Assembly: GCA_037951165.1 (NCBI GenBank)
Contig: JBBDHG010000124.1
Location: 1,613,001-1,677,000 of the forward strand
Direction of reading: 5' to 3'
DNA: 64,000 nt
Origin: Lophius americanus
Lineage: Eukaryota > Chordata > Actinopteri > Lophiiformes > Lophiidae
A program made the translations under genes and the position numbers. How positions within the stretch are numbered: position 1 is the first letter of the stretch; each line of letters begins with the position of its first letter. Of this stretch, positions 34,508 through 48,190 are shown piece after piece. The notes under the pieces are model-generated. The model was given only the letters and a program-made list of their open reading frames with translations, was not told the origin of the DNA and searched no databases.

Positions 34508-37014
34508 TCCCGCAGAGCAGCAGAGGCCTTGATTAAAAGTCTCCCTTGTTGTATTTGTGAAAATAAAGCGTCATTATATTACTTTGATTAATACTAGAAA
34601 ATTCAACACCACGAAAAACAAAATTAAGGCTGAGGTCAAACATCGATGAACACTTTACGTCTTCAGCGGCTTGAATACGATGGATGTGGATGACAGGATG
34701 CTACAAATGTGCTCTCTGTGCGCTGTAACACACCTGAGCGTCGTACGGCAGAGTAGATAGGTTTGTTCAGGTTAACTTCATCTTTGCTCATTATCGTCTC
34801 TTTAAAATAGAATATGTTCTTACATCTGATTGTCTAATCATGAGAGAAAAATGACTCCATAGTTATTAGGTCTTATTTTGTTTTTGTCTTTTTATCGTAG
34901 AGAATTGAACATAGAAGGTGAAATAAATGTTCTGAACCCATGGTGAACGACTTTTAAAGTTTACATTGTCTCTTTTCTACTAGTCATCATTAAAGTTATA
35001 TATTTTAATGTAAACCATTAAGAAGGCTTATAATAGAAAATATTCATACATGCAATTAATTTTGACTACTTACAAAGAAATTAATTTGTTTTTTTAATGG
35101 ATTGAAAGCCCTTGTAAAAATGAAACTAACAACCTACCAGATTTACCCAAACACAGAGATAAATCTGGTTTTAAGGGTCTGCTTTTCCTCCAAACTTATT
35201 GTGGCATTTTTGATGGAAATGATGAGAATATAGATTTGAAAGCATTTTGGGTGATTCTTCTAGAGACTCATCTTGCAGGACAGCATGTCTATCCAAGGAT
35301 CGATGGACCTCCACGGCTGGGCTGGACAAACTAAGAAGCACCACCTGCCTCAGCCATCCTACCACGAAGTCAGTCAGTCATTCTTTAAACATTTTAATTA
35401 AGAAGATTCAAACACTCAAAGCAATTAAGCTCTAAGAGAATGAATGTCGGTTAAAGGAAATTATGAAATAATAATCAAGATTGTTTTGTCCTAGACTGAA
35501 GACATTCATCTTCAGAGAGTTTGTCCTGAAAGTTCTCCTCATCTTCCTGGGAGAAGATCCAGGTGACTTGATCAAAGAATACGTAAGTTCCAACAACAAC
35601 AACATGTAATTATTAACAATGTCAGCAGAAGTTGTCATGGAGAGAAATGTTAAAATATCTTACATTCATGGATATGAATTTAAAAAAAAAAATTTTTACA
35701 CCAGAGGCTTTGTTGGACAAATGTGTTTAGTTTTTTTGTTTGGTTTCCACCAATAAGGCCTCTGATGTTTTATCTTCTTCATAAACCTTTTGGTAAATAG
35801 ATCAGAACAAATGATTATTTGTACAAGATTGAATACTAAAACATTTTGAGAATTAGTTTGTTTTGACAATCAGACAATCAAACCTTCCCTAAAGTTCTTT
35901 TGGTTTGGGTTCTTATCAATTTGAGGCGATGTAATACATTGATGTAAAACATTAAGAAACCCTTGAATCACACACCAGAACTTAAACAGAATTTTTTTTC
36001 ATTTTTAAATCTTTATTCATATACATTGAATAATTTGTGAACAAAATGAAGTAATAATGATCAATGAAACCAGAACCACTGAGGGCTAGCTTCTAAAGTA
36101 AACCCAGTTTCAGAGTGAGGAATGGAAATACCAGGTTCTGACCCAGCTGGTGTGAATTTGATCAGAACCACTCATAATGTGTCTCAGTGGTGGGTTTGAC
36201 ATTTGACCTCCATGTATCTGTACACAGTTATATTTCTCCTCTCACCTTTCTGTAACCAAACATCCACATGGCCTCACATATCAAAGTTATGTCATCATCT
36301 ACGACCACATCAGACAGCCTGTCATGTCATCAGCTTCCTTTAGACTGTTATATTCATAAATTGTATTTAGTTATTCATTCTGTAATACCATAAGTCAAAG
36401 CTTATATGACAAAAAACAAATATTACTTGTGCAGCATTGTGGTAACGTTTCATCGCTCACGATAGCCAGCTGTTCTGCATGCTAATAAAAGCTAACAATT
36501 AATAATGCTAACAATGGATGATTATACACATGAAGATAGTATCTGGGAATATTTACTTTTTTCCCTCTTTGCTAAAGCTATAAAACAAGAAAGGCCATTT
36601 AGATTTTGAGCCTTAATAACCTACTAAGCAGAAAATAGGAAACTTTCGGGTAAATCTCAAAATTTTAATAAGGATAAGTGTTTAGGTGTTTATAACAAAA
36701 AAAATAAAATTAAAAAAATTAAACAAGCCCGAATTTGGTCCAGCAAACCTAAACTGTTCGGTGGACGACCTGAAGGCAGGGCTGGAGCCAAGCAGCCCCA
36801 GAGTGACCAATCTTGGGGTCGAGGAGGAGGTCACCCCTGAAGGCGGACCAGGTCACGAGGAGGAGGTCGTCTGTGGAGTCGGACCACGTAATGAGGCAGC
36901 CGGTAGTGAAGGTGGAAAGAGCCCTCAGGAGGCCGAGCCGGAGGCGGAGGAGACTTCACCGAGGAAGTCACGAGACGAGGAGAGAGAGGAGTCACGGGAG
37001 GAGTCGAGGGAGAA

Positions 37015-37400
37015 GAGTCACGGGAGGAGCTGAGAGAGAAGAGTCACTGGAGAAGAGCCGAGAGAGAAGAGTTACTGGAGAAGAGTCGAGAGAGAAGAGT
37101 CACTGGAGAAGAGTCGAGGGAGAAGAGTCGAGGGACAAGGGTCCTTGGAGAAGGGTCACTGGAGAAGAGTCGAGGGAGAAGGGTCACTGGAGAAGAGTCG
37201 AGGGAGAAGGGTCACTGGAGAAGAGTGGAGGGAGAAGAGTGGAGGGAGAAGAGTCACTGGAGGAATCACAGGAAGAGTCGGGGGAGGAATCACAGGAGGA
37301 GTCGGGGGAGGAATCACAGGAGGAGTCGGGGGAGGAATCACTGGAGGAGTCACTGGAGGTGTCACGGGGGAGGAGTCAATGGAGGTGTCACTGGGGAGGA
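37015..37400. repeat. Purine-rich minisatellite, duplicate block
   Basis: Tandem and nested units related to gagaagagtcactggagaa (21-30 bases), then gaggagtcgggggaggaatc units at about 37265-37340. It occupies the position of the 25-bp minisatellite at 9298 but has different units and length. Upstream (36750-36990) an open GA-rich frame is probably part of the same element. Confidence 0.85.
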
Positions 37401-37890
37401 CTCTGCATCCACTCCACATGGATGCAGATCAGTGTGTAAGTCAGATCATTCATTTCTACGTCCATCAATGCGTCCGCTGGGTCCATTCTGACCAGCTCGT
37501 TCTGTTAGGAACTTTCTTGGGGTTTAGCTTGGACCCAAACGCAGACAGAAGACGCGGCAGAGCAGGTGCAAAAATATTCATTATAAACAAAAGATCAGGA
37601 GGAAAAACAGGAACAAAAAAACATCAGGATTAACTTACGTCTAGTAACTGGGAGAAGGCTGGGACGCGTGATGACACGGGGGAACATCATACAACGAACT
37701 GGCACAGAAGGGAAGGTGAGGACAGACTATATACACTGACGTAACGAGACAATGAGACACAGCTGGAGGGGAAACACAGGTGAACACGATGACCAATCAC
37801 AGGACAGACACAGAGGGAGAAAGGAACACTAGTGAAACACACACAAAGGCAACACAAATCAAAATGACGGAATTTCCCATAATAAGATAT
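37400..37890 (-). mobile_element. Gypsy-like LTR and gag start, copy 2
   Basis: Minus-strand LTR and the first about 30 gag-like codons (MDPADALMDVEMNDLTY) as at 9540-10350. The remainder of the gag-like ORF is missing and the sequence passes directly into the minisatellite. Confidence 0.6.
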
Positions 37891-37971
37891 AAAAACAAAG
37901 GTTTGACTTTAGGAAAGGCCCCGTCAATGTTTATCCTGGTACTTATTTCCTTTTGCTTCTTCATTTTCTTC

Positions 37972-38545
37972 TTCACTGTAAAATAAAAATCAATACAATA
38001 ATAACAATAACTGTTGTTGCCAGAATTTTACCGTACAAAATACAGTCATCATGTACGACACAGTACGGTAAATAACTATAATAACAAAAGTAATGTAAAA
38101 ATTAATTGTGACACCATAATTAATTATCTAAAATAACAGTAAATTAAATGAATTCTAGACTTTTAATCTAGAAATCAACATCGAAACACAAATATTTACA
38201 GTATTTTTTGTATCTTCAGTCAGACGATATTATGGGTTGCTGTTGCTCGATGGTTAAAGATTTATTTATGTTTTCATTCCAGTAAAATCTGGTATTTATA
38301 CAGAATAATACTTATAATACTGTGTACTACAGGGAGACTGATTTCAAATGTATCGTCTTTAACTGTTGATATTTGACACCTTTTTTTTTTTGGTAGTTCC
38401 TGCTGACAATTTTTACAGTTTAAGTTTAAAAAAATGTTGCAATAGTGTAATTATATGTGATTAACTATATAATTAATCGCATATAATTGTAAACTGTAAA
38501 CTTGAATTTGTATAAAAATATACTGTAATGTTTTTTACACGGTGA
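37972..38545. repeat. AT-rich MITE-like repeat, copy 2
   Basis: Duplicate of 10458-11010, with a short local duplication (around tataattgtaaact) at about 38470-38500. Confidence 0.35.
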
Positions 38546-38698
38546 TCATAATTTTTTAGGGTAAATTCTAACAACCACAGCTGCAGGTATTTTAACGTAA
38601 ATGGCAGGATTACACACGAAGAAAAACATAGTTCTGAATCTAATATTCCAGTCATTCCCACAGATACCCTACATTTTACACACGGATCCTTTAGGGTT

Positions 38699-41600
38699 TC
38701 ATGGCACCTCCATTAGGACCTGCATCAGTTTAAGGAGATGGGCCTGTGGTTTCTTTTTTCTCTGGTGGATGAAATGAAAGACTTACATTAGGTGTTGAGG
38801 AGGAGTCATACGGTCTGTAGCACAGAAATGTGTTGCTCACCTCATCCAGAGGAAGGCAGCCAGAGCTAAAAGGATCAGCGGGAGAGAAGCTCGGAATCCA
38901 AAAATCACTGCCAGTACTAGTTCATCACGTTGGACAGTCAGAGTTTCTTCACCTGACATGATCTCGTTGCTGCCAGCTGTGACAGAACAGGAGTATTTTC
39001 CTGCATGCTGACTGCTCACTGGGTCTATCGTCAGGTGTTTGAGTTGGTTCTCTGGCAGGGTCAGAGGTCGACCGTTCAGGCTCCAGATGTAGCTTGTGTT
39101 GTCAGTCAGAGGACAGCTGGTGGAGCAGGTCAGTGTGACTCTATCACCCTCATTCACCTCTGCAGACGGAGTGAACCTCACCTTCAGGTCTGAAAGATGG
39201 TTAGATGGTTGTTCAGGAAACAGTCATACAGACGACTGAAGCTGCATTAATGAGGTGATGATCGCCTACAAGCTTGACTAAACCCTAATCCCACTTGTTC
39301 TGAGGAGATGCAAACCCTGGCCTTCTCATATCTTCATGGTGTGACTCATCTACTTTTCATAAATCTAGTTTTCATAACTCTGTACATCAACCTTGTTCTT
39401 TAAATCAGCACCAGTAAACTTTTTCTCTCTTCCTCAAGCATCCTCTCACTTTAGAAGATCATCTAGAACAATCTTGTGTAATAATCTTTCTCTTCAAGGC
39501 ACCTCCATTCTCCCCCAACTCTGTTCCACGCCAATCGGTACAAGTTCTTATATTCCTCCTGAGTGTCCAAACTTGTTAATGAATGAATTTCTCAAGAAAT
39601 TCGATTCAAACAGTCGATTGATCCTCTGCAAAGGTCAACAAGAACAAGACAAGGTGTTGTATTTCTTTGACACAATTACCTGTGACAACCAAAGTGACCG
39701 CATGTCTGCCTTTTACTAGGTGTTCAGGGTATTCCTCGACTTCAGGGGATCTCCAGAGTGTGAATACGTATTGTGCTGAGTCATTCTTCTTCAGGTTATG
39801 GATTCTTAAAATGTGGCTTTTATTCATGACGTCCAGATACTGAACTTGACCTCCAGGTTGGAGAACTTCTTCAATTTTCATCATTTCATTCCTCCTTATT
39901 TTATACCATGATTTAGATGTAGGTGATTCATTGCTGGGTAAAGTATATTCACTGGAAATGTCAACCGTGGAACCTTGCAGAGCACAAATCTTCCTGCTGA
40001 CGTAATTCACGCTCCAGCAGTTCTTACCATCAGAACCTGAAATACAGATGAAGGACACATTTATAAAGAAGGATGCTGACACTTGAAGATTGAAACGCAT
40101 TGACAGAATTCATAAAAATAGGTTTTTCAGTCCTTGCAAAATGGAAAATTAACATTTGAACAGATTAAAAAATAAATTCACCGATTAGCCAGAACATTAT
40201 AACCACTGACAGATGAAATCAGGAGCAGGAATAATGTAAAAGCAGGAGGAAATGAGGATGAAGATATGAAGGATGATATAGTGCAGTTTTATGGTCAATG
40301 TCTGGTTTTGTTTATATTTGTGAATACATTAATTGTTGTGTGTTAAAGTGTCTTTTAGTGGTTAATGTTGGTCAGAGCTGGAGGTTTGTTCAACCCTTAA
40401 AATCCACTTAAGTGTGGGATTGTAACTTGAACATTTTCTAGGTTCTGGAGTGCATTAGGGGAAAAAAACATGAAGAAAGGAAGTCATGACACAGATCTTA
40501 CTTCAGGGTTCCTGCATCAAACTGTTCAGTCTTTCTGTTTACATGATGCTTCAACCTTATTCAGTTGAACGTATGACTTATTACTTTTAGTGCTTTTAGT
40601 TTCATGATACCAATATTCCACAAGTTTGTACTCACAGACTTCAGCTGATATCTGGTCTTTCACAGCACAGGAGAAGCCTCCATCAGAGGGGTGGGAAATT
40701 AAAACTTTCTTTGTGTGACTGTATCTGAATCCATCTCCGTACCACATGTAAGTTGTTTGGGAGTCAATTATAGGACAGCTGGTCTGACAGGTCAACATGA
40801 TCTTGATCTCTTTGTTGGTCCTTTCAATGTATACTTCTGTCAGGAGACAATAAATATATGATTGATGAGTTTATGGTCCTACTAAGAAGAAAGGAGTGGG
40901 ATGAGTGATCATATCAGAAAGTGTGAAGTTTTCTTGTGTGTCTGTTATCAGTCAGAGAAAAGGAACATCGTTGGCGGTTCTGTATGTATTCGTTGTGTGT
41001 GTGTGTTGTGTATGTGTGTGTGTGTTGTGTATGTGTGTGTGTTGTGTACGTGTGTGTGTTGTGTATGTAAGTGTTCCGAAAACCTATAAAAATACAGACA
41101 AAATGAATGAAGAAAACAAACTTCATTTGAATCCGTGTTTAACATTGAGCAAATATGAATGAGAAAAATATCACTGCTGAAATAAATTAGGGGAACACTT
41201 ATATCACACATTGGATCTCAATGAACAAAAATGCATATAGTTTGATTCTTTGCGATCAAAATGATGTAAGAATATTCAATGGAAACTAAAATCATGAACC
41301 TTCATCATCATCATCATCGTCATTCTGGATATTCTCCTGCTGTTTCCTCTCCTGTCCACATCTTGTCACTTTCATGAGCACCAAAGTAACTGAAACTGAT
41401 TCACAATTACTTTCATCCTAACTGGACTGATCCATATCCCTGAAGTTTTTACTGACTTGGTGTTAAACTGTGATGATTAAGTGTTCCCCAAACTTTTTTA
41501 GGCAGGGTAATTGATCCTGCTTGTTCATGGGGTATGATGTGTGTGTGTGTGTGTGTATTTTTAATGTTGAATGGACTTAACCTCTGGGATGTGTGATGGA

Positions 41601-44600
41601 GCAGGGTTCATCCACTGATGGCTGGGTAGAAGAACACATTCTCCCTTTAGTGTAGGTCACAGTGAAGCAGGTTGTTGAGACAGAATCTGGATAATGAGAA
41701 ATTCATTATTTTCCTCCATCTTCAGTTCCAGTTTTAAAAGGTTAAGCGGTTTTGTATTATTATAAAAGTCTCCATGGTTTCACTGACCCACTGAGACTTC
41801 AGGCGTTCTGAGATCCTCGTAGCCTTTGACAGCACAGGAGTATCTGACTGCTTCATCACCATTGACCAGCTCTTGGTACCAGTGAGACCAGTCCTCATAG
41901 AGGAACTCTCCGTTCTTGTACCACTTGTAGACTACAGGGGTTTCAGTCAGAGGACGGCTGGTGCTACACATCAGTGTTACTGTCTGTCCCTTTGAGGAGG
42001 GGATCACCTTCACCTGCAGGTCTGTGATGAAGGTGAAGTTGAATAAGAACCAACACACTGACTGTTTGTGTTTGTACTCATTCATCCGGGTCATGGTTAT
42101 CCTCAAAGGTTGAATCAGAAGAACTTCACTTTGAGGTTTCAGGATCCAAGATGATTCTTCAGGCTTAACTGTCTGATGGGGAGTCAGGTTTAAGTTCAAA
42201 TGTTGATCCAGTAAGTAAACAACTCGATTGTGTCTCATAGGACCCAGCGACCCATAATGCTGCTGGGAGATAGACTGTAAACACATGGAGTACAGGGAGA
42301 TCCATTATCCACCATGTAACAGGTGAGGGCAACTATTTTTTGGCACATTAAAACATTGTTTTGAAGTCCCCGTTAGTGGCGGTGAAGCTGGCTGTCGCGA
42401 CATGGACCAGGTGGAGCGTGGGGAGGCTACGGGGGACCCATGTCTCTGAGGTTATAGTGGTCTGCTAGGACTAAGCCGGAGTTCGGGGACTTTACCGAGA
42501 CGCCACAGAAACCAGAGTAGTGATCCAATCCGCCAGGGACAGAGTTGGCGTACTCCGGTGAGGTCAAACCTTTTTTTATTATCGTTTCATATGCGCCAGC
42601 GCGTGGACTGGTGAGCGCTGACCTGATTGTTCTGGACGGATACGGTGGACACTATAGCTGGGTTATCAAATCTCCCATCAAGGTACATGGAACTGATTTG
42701 GGCCTGAATTGTTGCGGCTCTTCCACGTCATCCGCTTTGTGCAGGGACACGATCAGGACCATTAAGAGCACAGGTGGAAGAACTTAACGGACTGTATTTA
42801 TCATGTACTTATCGTTTGTTTACAGGGGGACTTTATGTTCACGTTATTGTGGTTATTTCTGGTATGTATATTGACCCTAAAATGGCGGTTTCTGATTAAT
42901 TAAATGATTCCTTGGTTATGTTCCCTCAAGCTTGATGTTTTTTAAACAGGATCATGAATATCCCATTTATTTGGTAATTATCTCACATTAAAATAATGTG
43001 CTGACTGTTACAGCGCTTAGAAGATGTCACTTTAGACGCAGATGATCCAGTTTTGTACATTCAAGTATCTTGTGAAACTCTGTGTGCTTTCTAAAGTCAC
43101 ACACTGGAGTGGAGTATTTCCTCCATTGTTTTGTTCAGTGTAAACAAACAAAGGTATCTTAGAGATCTGTCACTATTACGGGATTTGAGAAAGACGAGTT
43201 GGACTGGAGGAAGCCTCGTGGATGAAAGGTGAAACATCTCCCAACATTAAAAAGAAGTCCAGCTGCTTCTGATTCAACCTCTGAGGGATAAACTGATTAC
43301 ATTCTATTAGTGGTTCATTACTGACAGCAGCTTTACCTGTAACACGGAGATGGATTAGGTTTCTCCTGCAGAGGTCTGTAGTGTTAGAATTTCAGCAATA
43401 GTTATTTTCATCACTCTTTCGCACATCTCTGATTGTAAGCGTTGGATGATTCTCTCCAGACATGTTCCATGTTCGACGCTTTCCATTAGCAGGTAATCTA
43501 TCCAGACGATGATTATATCCATCCCAGGATAAAGTGAACCATTCCACGCTTGAAGAGTTATGTTGAGGTGAGCAGGGCAGATCCACGGTTGAACCTTTTA
43601 AGACACAGATTTGTCTCCCCAGAATACCTTGAAGAGAAAGTTTCATAGTAAACAAGTACACAGATTTATACTATTACATGCTGCAATGCAGCGTGATTCA
43701 ACCCTAGGAGCCCCTCAGAGGGACACTTTGGGGTACTGCAGGGGAAGTGAGAGATTTTAAATGATAGAGGAGTTTGTAAAACATCAGTGATATAGAAGCA
43801 TCATTTATTCACTTAATATAAATGTATATTATTCTGTATTAACAAGAACATTCTGCTGCATTTGTCAGAATGAATGAAGTATCTGTATTTTCAGCATTGT
43901 CCAACTGTCATTCAATCAAAATGTAATAACCATAGTGCTGAAATTTATATTTTGGTAAAGACAGTATTTCCTTCGTAAAAGTCTTTACATGTTCAGGTGT
44001 TATAAAATAAATAATTAAAGGGGGAGTTACTGAAAATAGTTTGAGAACAACTGAGTTATTGTAACTAAATGCTATGAGGACAATTTTAAATCGAAATTTC
44101 ACTTACACTGTCAAAAATGGCTGTGAAAATCCACAGTAATTGAATGTGATCATACAAAAAATGTACTGTACTCTGCAGCAGAAAACTGTATTTAGTCGTA
44201 TGTTACTGTGATTACTGAGAAAATCACAGTAAGAAGTCACTACTGTAGAAGATAACAGTCAACAATTATGCACTGTTAGCAATAACACTAAGTGTTCTCA
44301 TGATGTAGAAAATCACAGTATTCAATAATATACTGTGAAAAATGACCGGATATGATCTGTATGTGGAATGATGTAAATGTTAATATATTAAATATTCACA
44401 ACGAAGGGAAAATATTAACAGTAAATTATCACATACTGTAGAAAATAACATAACTTGTAATATACTTTATCTACTTACAGTAAACTAGCATATAATGGAA
44501 AAATAATAACCAATAACATACTGTAAAGAACTATACTGTAGATAATTACAGTCACCAACCATGTACTGTAGGGAATTACATTAAACAAGGATATATTGTA

Positions 44601-45834
44601 GAGAATTATAGTAACTAGTAATATACTATAGAGCCTAATTTTTATTTCTTTCCCAAAATAAAGGACTTTTGATTTCATTTTACTTTTGTTCTTGAATTAT
44701 ACATTCACGAAACCTTTCAGCCACACAGTGAAGCGTTTCTAGCTCCACCCCACATGGAGCTTAGCCAATCACAGCGAGACATTTGAGGCCAGGCAGGTGG
44801 TGCGTCGTTCAGAACTTGTTGGAAGGGAAAAAAAGTTTCACCTGGGTCCATGTATGATTAGGTATTTATTTTTTAGTTTCCAAAATGAATATTGTGAAAC
44901 AAACAGCGGGTGGTAATTAGATTTTTTGTTCTGAGATACAAGAATGAAAATTATAAAAAAGACATTTTTACTTTCAAGATCATAAAGGTACTAACAAAAT
45001 TTGAAAGATTTAATTTTTATTTTTGTTTTAATTTTCTCATTTGATAATGGAAACATAAAAGCACGAGGTGACAGACACAAATAAATTGTTAGTTTTTTAG
45101 TTTTCTGAGAGCGGATGTGGTGGTTTATTAGGGAATGACAGCAGAGCATTGAGCGCTGTCAATCATCACTTTATATTTACAGCAGTGGTTTATTTCAAAA
45201 CAACATGTAGAAGTTAGGGCTGGATTCAAAGTTCTTCTTTCTGGTCTTCTCTACAACTCTTTGTAAGGTCTTTACTCCTAATATGAAATTAATCAGAAAA
45301 CCTGAAACTGAGGATTGAACCGCTGACACACACACACACACAATCAGCCATAACATTAAGTTCACCTAATGGTTCTATTGTTATGGTTGATTATTGTATA
45401 TTTTACACAAACTGATGCCATTCTCCAGATGTGCACACGTGTCCCATAATAACTGATCCATTTCGCTGCGGTGCGTCATATCAGAATGATGATTTATGTT
45501 CTGGTGTGTCTGCAGACTGACAGCAGCTACACTCCAACTAGATTTTCAATGATGTGTTCCTTATTACTAAGTTAAAACACTCTTAATTTATCACATAAAA
45601 ATGTGAACATCTTTGGAGGAGTGGCTGTTTCCTCCGACTGTAATTTAAATCAATTAAATCCCCGACTTTCTGTGTAATTAATTTAGTATTTCATACAACT
45701 TGTCTTGACAGTAACGGTTCTGTAAAAAAGTCATTTAATCTCTTTTCTTTTAGTTGACAGGAAAAATAATCAATCATACCTGAGACGCAGAGAATGAAAG
45801 CCATAAAAACAGATTCAGCTTCCTCCAAAAACAT
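38699..45834 (-). pseudogene. Gene B: duplicate receptor with stop in first V exon
   Basis: Exons match gene A one for one: 45780-45834, 43337-43627, 41788-42021, 40636-40836, 39680-40036, 38841-39189, 38787-38814, 38699-38761 (1578 bases, frame kept). The only break is TGC to TGA at 43392-43394, at the second of two adjacent cysteines in domain 1. All splice sites look usable. Because that exon is phase 1-1, skipping it would leave an open four-Ig receptor. Other changes: the second cysteine of domain 2 (SCPL) is arginine; domain 4 has YVFTLWR where gene A has YVFRLWG. The transmembrane segment keeps the arginine (VIFGFRASL) and the tail has no ITIM. It is a pseudogene or a shortened receptor. 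Confidence 0.75.
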
Positions 45835-46149
45835 GGCTGCTCAAGTCCTCATGGACTCTCTGATCAGAAGGTGGAACGGGTTTTGTTGTAGTTTAAAGGT
45901 TGGTGCTGAAAACGATGAAGAACTGTAAGTCAGGGTAAAACTGAACAGCCGTTCTCTTTTACAAAGTGAAGACTTTAGAGGACGGAGGAAGTTGTTTCAC
46001 AGAAGACACTCCCCAGAACCCAAACTTCCTTCCTCTTTTTATTCCTATTTTTAGTCAAGACACCAGCAAAATAAAAATAAATATTTAAAAACTTGAATAG
46101 TGTGACTTCTTTTTTCTCCTCACTTTTATGGTGATGTGTTTGTTTCATT

Positions 46150-46245
46150 TTCATTAACTGTGTTTCATGAACTGGCGGGTACGCTGACGTCCTCCAGCGG
46201 TTCAACATGTGTCGGTGCTGCCTCCTTAAAAACAAGAAAGCATGA
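46150..46245 (-). repeat. Short mobile segment, second copy at 49397-49479
   Basis: About 85-95 bases (containing ggcagcaccgacacatgttg on the minus strand) recur at 49397-49479 in plus orientation inside a LINE. No open frame was recognised. Confidence 0.7.
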
Positions 46246-46737
46246 CATTTTCTCATATTCAATGTGAAATGCACCTTTAGACTATTCATACACCGTACTC
46301 TTTTATGAGGCGCAGCTGCTCCTGACTGCTGTAACAGATAGGAGCAACAGTCTACTTCTACTGTTTCATTGTGGCAGAAGAAAGAAGCAGCTAAATCACA
46401 CCATTTACCAAAGGGTTATTTAAAACACCTTCAGCAGAAATGATTCTGTGAAACTGCTGATAGAGAGGCAGACATAAAAATGAATTATGCTAATTGCTTT
46501 TGAAGTTAATCTGTAATTTGTCCATTTTCTTTTCAATCGGTTTGTTTGAAATTCTATGAAATGAGTAAGTCAAATAAGAATAAATTGTTATAATACCTCA
46601 GAATAAACTTAATAAACCAATTTGAGTAGAATCTGTCAAATTGAATCAATTTTCAATTTCCAACAATATTACACATTGACAGTACTATTAAACAACATTT
46701 CATCTCTTTTCCTCCAGTTCACCAGAATCAGTCACAC

Positions 46738-46792
46738 CTGAGGCGTAGAGGATGAAACCCATTAAAACAGATTCAGCTTCTGCCACAAACAT
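46738..46792 (-). other. Orphan leader exon of a receptor gene
   Basis: A 55-base minus-strand segment from ATG (46792) to a donor (ctcag|gtgtga) encodes a signal-peptide start related to those of genes A and B (MFVAEAESVLMGFILYAS). Flanking bases on both sides also match the other leader exons. It lies 0.9 kb upstream of gene B's own leader with no V exon between. It could be an alternative first exon of gene B or the leftover of a lost gene. Confidence 0.7.
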
Positions 46793-47249
46793 GGCAGCTC
46801 ACGTCCTCATGGACTCTCTAATCGGACGGTAGAAAAGGTTTTGTGTCTGTAAGAAGCCACAAAAAAGTATTTGGTCCTGAAACTAATGAGAAGAAGTATA
46901 AATCAGGGTAAAACTGGACAACAGTTCTTCTTTACTGTGTGTGAACACTTGAAAGGACGGAGGAGACTTCTTCTGAGAAGCAGCAGAAGCAGCCCTGAAA
47001 CCACAAGAAAACTCCCTTCCTCCTCTTCATCTATATATTGATTCAAGAAATAAATAAAACATTTTACTGCGATTCTTTAAATCAACTTCTTATTTCTCCA
47101 CTTTTTCTTTAGATGACTTTATTTCATTTATTTCACTTTCATGTTGTGTATTTCATGTCAGCAATTTAATTAAATAAACATGCGTGAGATAAAGGGACTA
47201 CCTATTCTCTGTTTGTGATCAGTCTGCTCCTTGTCTTCACCCACAATAA

Positions 47250-48190
47250 AGAAATGTTTGCTCAACTTTCTCAAGAGCATGGAGGAGATGCCAGTAAACG
47301 GGCTGATACACGAGGAGAGCTGGACAGGTCCGTAAAAGGACAACAACCCAGCAGCCAGACTGGTATCTGCTCATCAGTGTGAGGAGGAACAGGAAGAGCA
47401 CTGCCAGGTCTCTACAAAATGACCTCCCGTGGGTTTCTGGTGTGACGTTTCAGACAAAACTGTCAGCAACAGAAAGCCTGAGGGTGGCATGAGGGCCCAA
47501 CTACCTCCACTGGGACCTGTGCTCACAGTCCAGAACCATGGGGCTCAATTGGTGTTCAACAGAGAACAGTAGATTTGGCAGGTTCTCCATCCGTGCCCCA
47601 TTCTCCTCCCTGATGAAAGCAGGTTCAAACTGAGGTCATGTGGCAGGCGTGACAGAGACTGGAGACACCGTGGAGAATGTGATGCTGCTGCCTCATCATC
47701 CAGCAGGACCGGTTTGGTGGTGGGTCAACGATGCTCTGGAGAAACAGATCCTTGGATGGTCTCACAGACCTCCAGGGGCTGGCCATCTGTACCCTGACTG
47801 CAAAATAAGTACCAGGATGAAACTCAGACCCCCTGTCAGAACTTACACTGGTCCAGTTGACTCTGCGTTCCTCCTGGTACATGACAATGCCCAGCCTCAT
47901 GTGGCTGGAGTGTGTCAGCGGTTCCTGGATGACGAAGGCATTGATGCTATTCAGTGCGGCGCCTGTTTCGTAGATCTGAATCCAATCGAGCATCTCTGAG
48001 ACATCATGTATCCTCGCATCCACCACCGTCACTTCACACCACAGGCTGTCCAGGGGCCCTGATCCAGGTCTGGGAGGAGATCCCCCAGGACACCATCCTC
48101 CATTTCATCAGGAGCACGCCCAGATGTTTTCAGGAGGTCCCTTTGGCATGTGGGTCTCAAAAACACTCCTGGGTCACATCATGAGTTCCT
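47250..48190 (+). mobile_element. Tc1-like transposase remnant
   Basis: Frames hold the recognisable end of a Tc1 transposase: 'LLVHDNAQPHVAGVCQRFLD', then 'DLNPIEHL', the second and third acidic positions of the DDE core. Upstream frames include ALPGLYKMTSRGF and DESRFKLRS, broken by stops. The downstream part (47954-48184) is shifted. The second copy, from the middle onward, is at 59727-60085. Confidence 0.8.

Larger units (their letters stand above)
33248..46155. repeat. Segmental duplication, copy 2 (partner 6030-19740)
   Basis: Partner of the block described at 6030. Landmarks are in the same order. The left edge begins within the short TATC repeat and the shared 'gaacaaatgctctgaaacaa'. 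The right edge fades just past the leader exon of gene B, near 'cattaactgtg'. Confidence 0.9.

Noticed and set aside
37156..37419. Proline/threonine-rich minus ORF
   Set aside because: Antisense of the minisatellite. No start or splice context.
47625..48032. 135-codon minus-strand ORF
   Set aside because: It is the shadow of the Tc1 transposase on the plus strand.
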